From contig CAJADG010000039.1 in NCBI GenBank assembly GCA_903938445.1, positions 62,001-126,000 of the forward strand: a stretch of DNA of 64,000 bases, read 5' to 3'. The position numbers and the translations under genes were made by a program. Positions 52,654 to 60,481 of this stretch are shown piece after piece (positions within the stretch are counted from its first letter, which is position 1; each line of letters opens with the position of its first letter). Below the pieces are notes generated by a model that did no database searches, was not told where the DNA came from, and saw nothing but the letters and a program-made list of their open reading frames with translations. The DNA is from an uncultured Bacteroidota bacterium (GTDB lineage Bacteria > Bacteroidota > Bacteroidia > Chitinophagales > Chitinophagaceae).

Positions 52654-53205
52654 TTAAATTAAAGCGTTTTGAATAGTTGAACGATAGCTTTCAATGGTAT
52701 CCACTTTTAATTCAGGTTCTTTTGCCATATCATCCCACTTTCTTAAAGCAACTGCCTCATTAAAGAACTCGTAATTTTCAAAAGCAGCTTTATCTTCTCC
52801 CGTCATGATACCCCCTTGTAAAATTAAACTTGATTTTGATGTAGGTGATAGCGTACTATAATAGCCAGGTTCCACTAAACATAAATATCTTTTTGCGGCA
52901 ACATGAAGCTTTACAGCCTCAACGACTTCCTTTTTAAAATAGGTAGTTAGGAATTGAGCTCCTAACTCCTCATGTACATCGTCAATACCTTGGTCTGTAG
53001 CATTGTCTGGTAAGTCATGCAATAAGTGTCCTATGTCATGTAATAATGCTGCAGTAACTAATTCATCCGTTGCATTTGATTGCTTTGCAAAATGAGCCGC
53101 CTGCAAACCATGCTCTAATTGAGTTACCGCTTCCCCTCCATATAACTCACCACCTTTTTCTGTAAATAAATTAATTACAAAATCAACAACTTCATTTTTT
53201 TCCAT
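52654..53205 (-). CDS. HD-domain protein of phosphonate degradation (PhnZ-like, TIGR03276-type)
   Basis: LYGGEAVTQLEHGLQAAHFAKQ, ALLHDIGHLLHD, LSPTSKSSLILQGGIMTGEDKAAFE resemble PhnZ-type HD oxygenases. Confidence 0.8.
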   Translation of the reverse strand: MEKNEVVDFVINLFTEKGGELYGGEAVTQLEHGLQAAHFAKQSNATDELVTAALLHDIGHLLHDLPDNATDQGIDDVHEELGAQFLTTYFKKEVVEAVKLHVAAKRYLCLVEPGYYSTLSPTSKSSLILQGGIMTGEDKAAFENYEFFNEAVALRKWDDMAKEPELKVDTIESYRSTIQNALI

Positions 53206-53225
53206 TTTTCTATATTTAAATAAGA

Positions 53226-54353
53226 CTAAATTTTCGCAACCGCTTCCTCAGCAAATCCAAATGAAAGTGTCATTCCATTACCCCCTATTCCATTAATAAT
53301 GTATACACCAGGCTCCACTTTCAAAAATAAATCAGTATCTCCATTGGTCATTTTAGGATATACACCATTCCAGCTTTGTTGTAAGGTCCAATCCTCAATA
53401 TGCATGAGTTTTCTTAGGTATTTTAATACTAAGTCATTTATAAATTGATTGTCAAAAGGTTCAAAATCCAAACCGTATTCATGTGAATCACCCACTGTAA
53501 GCTCCCCTTTGTCGTTTTGAGAAACCATTACATGAATCCCATATTTAAGGTACTCAGGAAGTTCGGATTCAATTTTTGCTTTTAAAATATCCAATGATTT
53601 TGAGGCCGTAAAACTCTTGTAATGTAATAGAGACAGGCCGCCACAAACCGAAGTGCCAATTCTATAATTTTTATCATTTGGGACAAAACGCATCATCTGC
53701 AATTTTGTTTTAGTAATAGGTAGTTCCTTAAATTTAGATGGATAAAGCGTTTCAAAATCAGCACCGGAACAAATACAAATGATATCTGCATTGTATTTGG
53801 TTTTAAATGACCAAACCGTATTAGTGGTTACATTGGTTACAGCGGTACCCCATACAATATCAATATTGTAATAATTTTTAAGATAGGTTGGTAAATGTTT
53901 TATGCCTTCTCTTGGGTCAATGATAGTTTCATCACTGCTATATAAGCCACTCTTTAAATTTTCACCGTTAATCCCATTAAATTTTTTCTGAATGCTTTCA
54001 GGAGAAAGTAAAGCAACTGGTCTTTGTGATTTTAAAAAATGTTCATATAATTCCTCCACCACATTTTGCTCTTCGTTATCATATGCTAAATGCAAACTAC
54101 CACATGGATCAAAAGGAATATTTGCATTTTTCAAATATTCTTTCCAAATTTCTCTTGATCTTATTGCACGGTCATACAAATGTCCATCTGGTTGACCAAT
54201 TGGCCATAACATTCCAAAATTTCTGATGGATGCGCCAAGCGATTGTTGGGATTTTTCTAGAATGGTTACTTTATAGCCTTTTAATGCCAATGCGCGCGCA
54301 GTTGCCATTCCTAAAATTCCAGCTCCAACAACAATTGCGGTTTTATCACTCAT
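53226..54353 (-). CDS. FAD-dependent oxidoreductase, TIGR03364 (phosphonate-cluster) type
   Basis: VVGAGILGMATARALALKGYKVTILEK, then GASIRNFGMLWPIGQPDG and GGNGMTLSFGFAEEAV. Confidence 0.82.
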   Translation of the reverse strand: MSDKTAIVVGAGILGMATARALALKGYKVTILEKSQQSLGASIRNFGMLWPIGQPDGHLYDRAIRSREIWKEYLKNANIPFDPCGSLHLAYDNEEQNVVEELYEHFLKSQRPVALLSPESIQKKFNGINGENLKSGLYSSDETIIDPREGIKHLPTYLKNYYNIDIVWGTAVTNVTTNTVWSFKTKYNADIICICSGADFETLYPSKFKELPITKTKLQMMRFVPNDKNYRIGTSVCGGLSLLHYKSFTASKSLDILKAKIESELPEYLKYGIHVMVSQNDKGELTVGDSHEYGLDFEPFDNQFINDLVLKYLRKLMHIEDWTLQQSWNGVYPKMTNGDTDLFLKVEPGVYIINGIGGNGMTLSFGFAEEAVAKI

Positions 54354-55623
54354 GAGATATATTTTTTATTTTATTAGTATAGTAAATTAAAGAGAAGATA
54401 GAAATAATTAATCCTATTATCGAAAACCAATAAACTCCTTTGGCGTAAAATTCAGCCCAGTTCAAATTTAAATGCATTGCACCTTTTATATAAATGACAA
54501 TAACGGAAGCCAAATATCCAAAAGAGTCCATTAGATATATTAGAAAGCCCACATTTCCTTTTAATCTAAAAGTTGCAATCATCCTATCAAACATAATTGA
54601 GTTAAAAGGAGTATAGCCAATGTATAAGCCCAGCCCCACTAATAACATCCAATTGAATCCATTCAAAAAATGTTTTTCAAATAATATGGACGCAATTAAA
54701 ACAACTATAAAACCTACAATAATCATGTATTGACTGATTAGAAAAACAAGCTTATTGTTTTTAATTAAAATCATACTCGCTATAATAGTTAATACCACAA
54801 TGGCAATGGGCAACTCGGTATTCGTAAAAACATTGGCACTATTTGAATAGCCTAAATTGGTCCAAATATCTGATGCGAAGTTGTCTCTTAAATCTCTAAA
54901 TAAAGTAAGTACCACATAAATAAATATAAAAGATAAAAGCCCAGGCATAAAGGTTTTAAAAAATAAGCCTCTCTCGCTTTTTAACATAGGCAATCTAGCA
55001 GATTTTAATGCTACTTCATATTCATTAGGTGGTGGAATTTTTTCAAGTAAATACACCAAAATAACAATAGGGATTACAAATAATAGACCTGTATAAAATG
55101 GAAGCCACATATCAGTTACATGAAAAGAAAGCTGTACCCATTTAGCTACTGATTTTGCAAAACCAGAGGAAACGATAATACTTGCTCCCATTGCAGCCCC
55201 AATAAAATCAGTACCTCTTCGGCCTTCGGCAAATGAAAAAATAATGCCCCAAGTCATGCCTAATGGAAAACCATTTATAAATAGGCAAATTATATTTAAA
55301 GGAGTGGGTAAAATTGGAAAAAGCAATAACGGTATTAGGGAAATAATAACTAATATAAAAATGAGTTTACTCCTGCCAACAGATTTTAATTCGGAAATAT
55401 ATTTAACCCCAAAAAATTTACTTGCAGTATAACCTAGGACCTGCGCTATTACGAGCAAATTTTTAAAGTCAATTCCAAAAAAGCTGGGCATATTGTTATA
55501 AAGACCCACTGTGAAAGGCTTTCGAAAAGCAAAAATGCAGGAGTAGGTTAAAAAACAGATTAAAGAAATATAAACAGCATGTAAATACTGATTATTTTTA
55601 AATTTTGCTATGAATGAGGTCAT
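54346..55623 (-). CDS. DUF5690-family MFS transporter
   Basis: About 12 TM segments; TYSCIFAFRKPFTVGLY and INGFPLGMTWGIIFSFAEGRRGTDFIGAAMGASIIVSSGFAKSVAKW. Confidence 0.8.
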   Translation of the reverse strand: MTSFIAKFKNNQYLHAVYISLICFLTYSCIFAFRKPFTVGLYNNMPSFFGIDFKNLLVIAQVLGYTASKFFGVKYISELKSVGRSKLIFILVIISLIPLLLFPILPTPLNIICLFINGFPLGMTWGIIFSFAEGRRGTDFIGAAMGASIIVSSGFAKSVAKWVQLSFHVTDMWLPFYTGLLFVIPIVILVYLLEKIPPPNEYEVALKSARLPMLKSERGLFFKTFMPGLLSFIFIYVVLTLFRDLRDNFASDIWTNLGYSNSANVFTNTELPIAIVVLTIIASMILIKNNKLVFLISQYMIIVGFIVVLIASILFEKHFLNGFNWMLLVGLGLYIGYTPFNSIMFDRMIATFRLKGNVGFLIYLMDSFGYLASVIVIYIKGAMHLNLNWAEFYAKGVYWFSIIGLIISIFSLIYYTNKIKNISHE

Positions 55624-56714
55624 TTTAAAATAAAATTCAAGGGTTGCCCAACAGGATGTTTAGCATTTTTTTCATTAAAGTCCTGATCCATTAATGTAGC
55701 AATGGTAGCAGCAATTTGTTTTTGGTATAATTGCATTGGTTTTTTTATTTCACCTGCATTTGCAATTTTTGGACCCATTGCCGCAAACCAAATTTGAGAG
55801 GACTCTTTTACCTCTTGTCCGTGATTTTTCCAGGTTGACTTACCTGTACCTCCTCTACCATGATCACAAGTAATAATCAATGTAGTATTGTTCTTATATT
55901 GAGGAATAGATTGAATTGTATTCCATAAGTTTGAAATCATGGCATCCTCTGCATGTAAGGACTTTAAATATTGATCATACATACCTGAATGAGCAAAATC
56001 ATCGGTCTCATCAAAAGAGATATACAATAAGTTTGGATGATACGCTTTTAAATATTCTTTCGCTGTAAAATAAGTTAGTAAATCAGGTCTTACATTGATT
56101 GGCTTTGCTGTTACAAATTGCATTTCATTTAATAATGACAAAGCAGGGTCTTTAAAATGGATGGTGTCCACATCCGCATTCACGTAGATACCGCTTCTCT
56201 TTTTATTTAAGATATATGGAAACACATCCCAGGTTGTAAAAGCAGCCACTTTGCCTTTATACTTTGGCACTGAATTAATATACTCAAGTACATTAATATT
56301 TTTGTTTAAAATTTTATCATTAGAGTTTACAGAATCGTCAGGGAAACCAGTGAAAATTTCGTTGTAGCCAGGATATGAAAATTGATACTTATTGGCAACA
56401 TTAAAATTGGCATCATAATTTCTATTGCCCATTAAAACACCTTGCTTTGCTACTGTATTCCATATGAAAGGAGTAATTAAACTTCTTCTCGTATTTACAT
56501 CTGTTGCCCAAAAATTAGTTTTGATATAATCAATATCGCCATCATAGGTTTTATCATTTAAAATAACACTATCCGCTCCATTAAAAATCTCCTGCCATCT
56601 TAAACCATCAAGCGTAACCACAATAACATTAGGATTGGATTCCACTTTTTTAATTGGGCTAAAAAACAAGGAAACTAAGCTTAAAAGCCATAGTATTAAT
56701 AAATCTATCATCAC
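55620..56714 (-). CDS. Alkaline-phosphatase-superfamily hydrolase (phosphodiesterase / phosphonoacetate-hydrolase-like), membrane-anchored or secreted
   Basis: N-terminal TM; metal and nucleophile motifs VVTLDGLRWQ, SYPGYNEIFTG, SFDETDDFAHSG, TCDHGRG, NHGQ. Confidence 0.82.
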   Translation of the reverse strand: MMIDLLILWLLSLVSLFFSPIKKVESNPNVIVVTLDGLRWQEIFNGADSVILNDKTYDGDIDYIKTNFWATDVNTRRSLITPFIWNTVAKQGVLMGNRNYDANFNVANKYQFSYPGYNEIFTGFPDDSVNSNDKILNKNINVLEYINSVPKYKGKVAAFTTWDVFPYILNKKRSGIYVNADVDTIHFKDPALSLLNEMQFVTAKPINVRPDLLTYFTAKEYLKAYHPNLLYISFDETDDFAHSGMYDQYLKSLHAEDAMISNLWNTIQSIPQYKNNTTLIITCDHGRGGTGKSTWKNHGQEVKESSQIWFAAMGPKIANAGEIKKPMQLYQKQIAATIATLMDQDFNEKNAKHPVGQPLNFILK

Positions 56715-56730
56715 TATAAATATTAAGAAA

Positions 56731-56738
56731 CAAAGCTA
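56731..56738 (-). promoter_or_regulatory. Putative -7 element for the phosphonate-like operon
   Basis: Minus strand TAGCTTTG matches TAnnTTTG, 16 nt upstream of the first CDS. Confidence 0.5.
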
Positions 56739-56902
56739 TTTAATAGCAATTCCACTCTTGAAAAAGGCATGTGATATAATAGTTACTTTATTATTAATTA
56801 ATTATTAAGAACGACTATTTTTGTTGGACATTTAGCATTAGCCAAAATCAATATTTTGAATCCTAGTAATTTTATAAATTCATAATAGACTATGTTTGCA
56901 TT

Positions 56903-57895
56903 ATGGAAAATATGGATCAATTTGACGTTGTAATTGTTGGCGGAGGCCCTATTGGAATAGCTTGTGCGCTTGCTAGCAAAGCTCGAAATGTTAGCTACCT
57001 TATTCTGGAAAAAGGATGCCTTGTAAATTCACTTTACAATTATCCGCAGCAAATGACCTTTTTTTCAACCTCAGAAAAACTAGAGATAGGCAATATCCCA
57101 TTTGTATGTGTTAGCCCCAAACCCAATAGAAATGAAGCTTTAGAATACTATAGACGCGTTTCCAAATTAGCCGACTTACATATTAAACTATTTGAAGAAG
57201 TAGTAGGCATTAAGGAACTTGAGCAAAAAAATGACAATTATCTTTTTTCAATTCAATCTAATAAGGGCAGCTATTTAGCCAAAAATGTAATTATAGCAAC
57301 AGGATTTCACGATATTCCCTATTTACTCAATGTGCCTGGCGAGCATTTATCAAAAGTAACGCACTATTATAAAGACCCTCATTTTTATGCCTTTCAAAAC
57401 GTTGCGATTGTTGGTGCCAACAATTCGGCAGTAGATGCAGCATTGGAAACCTGGAGAAAGGGAGCCAATGTCACAATGGTTATTCAAAATGAAGAAATTG
57501 GTCAAAGGGTAAAATATTGGGCTAGGCCAGATATCGTTAATAGAATTCAAGAGGGTTCTATTAAAGCACTTTATAACTCTAATATTATAAGTATTTCAGA
57601 AAAATCAATCACAGTCAATACACCAGACGGAATTATGGAGATTCCCAATGATTGGGTAATTGCTGCCACAGGATATCAGCCTAATTTGGGCTTTTTAAGT
57701 GCTATAGGAATTAAGTTAGCTCAAGATGAAACTAAGAAGCCTGAATATAATGAAGCAACACATGAAACGAATATAAAAGGAGTTTATTTAGCGGGGGTGA
57801 TATGCGGGGGTATGAATACACATAGTTATTTTATTGAAAATTCTATTGTACACGCTGACATTATTTTAGAAAATATCGTCCAAAAAATAAAATAG
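56903..57895 (+). CDS. YpdA-family putative bacillithiol disulfide reductase (FAD/NAD(P)-binding)
   Basis: FDVVIVGGGPIGIACALASKARNVSYLILEKG, VAIVGANNSAVDAALETWRKGANVTMV, ATGYQP. Confidence 0.85.
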   Translation: MENMDQFDVVIVGGGPIGIACALASKARNVSYLILEKGCLVNSLYNYPQQMTFFSTSEKLEIGNIPFVCVSPKPNRNEALEYYRRVSKLADLHIKLFEEVVGIKELEQKNDNYLFSIQSNKGSYLAKNVIIATGFHDIPYLLNVPGEHLSKVTHYYKDPHFYAFQNVAIVGANNSAVDAALETWRKGANVTMVIQNEEIGQRVKYWARPDIVNRIQEGSIKALYNSNIISISEKSITVNTPDGIMEIPNDWVIAATGYQPNLGFLSAIGIKLAQDETKKPEYNEATHETNIKGVYLAGVICGGMNTHSYFIENSIVHADIILENIVQKIK

Positions 57896-57921
57896 AGCAA
57901 TGTTTAATTGCTCTATTTTAA
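57891..57921 (+). terminator. Rho-independent terminator downstream of ypdA-like gene
   Basis: aaaatagagcaatgtttaattgctctatttt. Confidence 0.8.
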
Positions 57922-57951
57922 AAATTCGAATAAGAAAAAATTTTATTTACT

Positions 57952-58773
57952 TTAATTAGTATAAATCGCTTTTAATTGTTTAATTTTTTTAGCACTTAAG
58001 CCCATCACCTTGTCAAGATAGTTATCAATAGTGCCATATTGTGCTTTAATGGTGGCAAAAGTTGCTTGGATATACTCTTTTTTTGCACCCATCATACTAG
58101 TGGCTACTTTTTCATCCATTCCAAAATATTTAGTCATTTGAGCAATTTGTTTTGCATTCTCATTACGACGATAATAATTGGTTGCTTCATAATCATTAAA
58201 AATTGTTTCCTCATCAACGCCTAAAGCATATAATATCAATGCAGCAGCAATACCTGTTCTATCCTTGCCTGCAGTACAATGGAATAAAATAGGGCTTGTA
58301 TTTTTATTCGCCAATAAACTATCAAATAAAGGAGCATATCTATCTTTAAAAGGCGTTAGCACCGTATAAAAACTAAGTAAAAAAGAATCCGACTTCATAT
58401 ACCTTCCCATATTTTTCATATAGTTGCTGTCTCCTACATTTTCACTACCTGCAGGCAAAGAAATACGCGTAGTACCTGCTGGAATTTTATCAGGTGCTGT
58501 CTTCACTTCATAAGGACCTCTAAAATCAAAATCATATTTAATATTTAAAGAAGCAATTTTAGCGATATCAGCATCCGTTAAAGTATTTAAAGCAGCTGAA
58601 CGATATAATAATCCAGTCTTTACTTTTTTACCGTCCTTATTTTTATATCCACCCAAATCTCTAAAATTTACTGCGCCTTGCAATTTAACTTCTCTTAAAC
58701 TACTATCAGCAACCTGTGCTTGTAATTGAAAAATAGAAATTAAAAAAAACGCACAAATAATTAATTGTTTCAT
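57952..58773 (-). CDS. Secreted tyrosine-protein phosphatase-like enzyme (Y_phosphatase3 type)
   Basis: Signal peptide MKQLIICAFFLISIFQLQAQ, NFRDLGGYKNKDGKKVKTGLLYRSAAL, CX5R motif LFHCTAGKDRTGIAAALIL. Confidence 0.88.
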   Translation of the reverse strand: MKQLIICAFFLISIFQLQAQVADSSLREVKLQGAVNFRDLGGYKNKDGKKVKTGLLYRSAALNTLTDADIAKIASLNIKYDFDFRGPYEVKTAPDKIPAGTTRISLPAGSENVGDSNYMKNMGRYMKSDSFLLSFYTVLTPFKDRYAPLFDSLLANKNTSPILFHCTAGKDRTGIAAALILYALGVDEETIFNDYEATNYYRRNENAKQIAQMTKYFGMDEKVATSMMGAKKEYIQATFATIKAQYGTIDNYLDKVMGLSAKKIKQLKAIYTN

Positions 58774-58799
58774 TAGGATATTATTTAAATAAAATTAAT

Positions 58800-58830
58800 A
58801 AAAAAAGTGGGAGGCGAACCTCCCACTATA
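58800..58830 (-). terminator. Rho-independent terminator downstream of the susC-susD pair
   Basis: Minus strand AGTGGGAGGTTCGCCTCCCACTTTTTTT. Confidence 0.88.
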
Positions 58831-58853
58831 TCATAAACATTTGTACCAATAAA

Positions 58854-60473
58854 CTATTTAATTAACCACATTTTAGCAGTTAAGTCATCAGTACCACCAT
58901 ATTGAGATGATAATGCTGCCTTGTTGTTCGTTGGATTGTAGTTAGTTTCATCCACTGGATACTGCCATCTTAAAGGAATCTTGAAACTTGGAGTACCAAT
59001 TCCAGAACCACCTTCTTTGAATGCAGGAATACCCGTTCTTCTCCATTGATAGTATGACTCAAAGCCAGAGTTCAAGAAGAAAGAAACATACTTTTGGCTT
59101 AAAATTTGAGTTAAACCAGTAGCGTTATCGCCAGCATAAGCAATATTTGTTAAGAAAGTATTTACATCATAAGTAGCAGTTCCTAAACTTGGTTTTGTAC
59201 CATCATTGTTACCAATTGTGATAGTTCCACCTTGTTTAATACCATACCAATCTAATGAAGCTTGTACACCTTTAGTATACCATGCTGATGCAGATTGAGT
59301 TGTAATCCAACCTCTATTCGCAGCTTCAGCAATATTGAAACACATTTCACTGTAACCTAATAAGATATAAGGCTCAGACAATGTACCACCAATATTAGTT
59401 GAAGTCATGTATCTATTGTAGTTAAGCGCTGCAAGTGGAGTACTATTAGTAAAAGTAAACTTCATTGAAGAAATTGCAGAGTCTTGCTCTTGACCAACGT
59501 ATGTAGTAAAACTACCCACTGGGTTATTAGCATCAATACTTAATACACCTGGAGATAATAAAGCTAAAACACGAGGATCTTTATTTGGAACAGTAGCTCC
59601 AATCCAAGTCTTAGAAATATTTAAACAAGTATTGTATTGAGCATACCCATAACGGTGAGGAGGGTATTGGTTATAAGCTGAGTTATAAATAAACTTAACG
59701 TTATCACTGTTACTTGTCATAATAGGATATTGTGTAGGATTATTTACAATCGTAGCAAATTGTGACTTGATATTTAAATCTGCATTGTCATCAGCACGCT
59801 TGCTTAATGAAATCAACACTCTTAATTTATAAGTATTGATTGCTTTTTGCCATTGTGCGTATGTTAATCCAAATACATCTCCACCAGCATCTACTTTCGT
59901 ATTTGCATTAGAAGCTGAAATTAAAGCAGCAATTTGTAAGTTAGCAGAATCTAATAATGCTAATGATTGCTTGTACACATCATGCTGAGTATCATACTTA
60001 GGAGTTAAGTTATTGATATCATTAGATTGTGACATTGGGATATCACCTACTCTTTGTGTTAACCAAATATATGAGTATGCTTTAAAGAATTTACTCAAAG
60101 CAAAGTATACATTGGTTTTATTTTTATACTGATTAAACGCTTGCTCTTCCATTTTAACACAATACTTGATATTATCGTAAGTTGTGTTTGTAGTAGACCA
60201 GTTATAAGCATTTGAACCAAAATAATAGGTGTAGTTTGATACTACGTTTTGGTTATATTTCCATACGTTAGATACGATTGGATCTTCTTCCTTCATTAAA
60301 TTCGCAGTAATGTGATTTAATATTAAAGAGGAAGGAATAGTTGAGCTTTCAGCTGCAACGTTCGGATTGGATAACAAGTCCCCTTTCTGGCAACCTGTGA
60401 TACCAAAACTTACAGCTACTAAGCCTAAGATGATATTACTAAATTTGATTTTCATATAATTACTTTTAGACAT
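58854..60473 (-). CDS. SusD/RagB family nutrient-binding outer membrane lipoprotein
   Basis: Lipobox GITGC; SusD-like helical architecture (KFFKAYSYIWLTQRVGDIPMSQ, SEPYILLGYSEMCFNIAEAANRGW, YQWRRTGIP). Start probably MKIKFSNIIL at 60455. Confidence 0.9.
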   Translation of the reverse strand: MSKSNYMKIKFSNIILGLVAVSFGITGCQKGDLLSNPNVAAESSTIPSSLILNHITANLMKEEDPIVSNVWKYNQNVVSNYTYYFGSNAYNWSTTNTTYDNIKYCVKMEEQAFNQYKNKTNVYFALSKFFKAYSYIWLTQRVGDIPMSQSNDINNLTPKYDTQHDVYKQSLALLDSANLQIAALISASNANTKVDAGGDVFGLTYAQWQKAINTYKLRVLISLSKRADDNADLNIKSQFATIVNNPTQYPIMTSNSDNVKFIYNSAYNQYPPHRYGYAQYNTCLNISKTWIGATVPNKDPRVLALLSPGVLSIDANNPVGSFTTYVGQEQDSAISSMKFTFTNSTPLAALNYNRYMTSTNIGGTLSEPYILLGYSEMCFNIAEAANRGWITTQSASAWYTKGVQASLDWYGIKQGGTITIGNNDGTKPSLGTATYDVNTFLTNIAYAGDNATGLTQILSQKYVSFFLNSGFESYYQWRRTGIPAFKEGGSGIGTPSFKIPLRWQYPVDETNYNPTNNKAALSSQYGGTDDLTAKMWLIK

Positions 60474-60481
60474 TTTAAATT

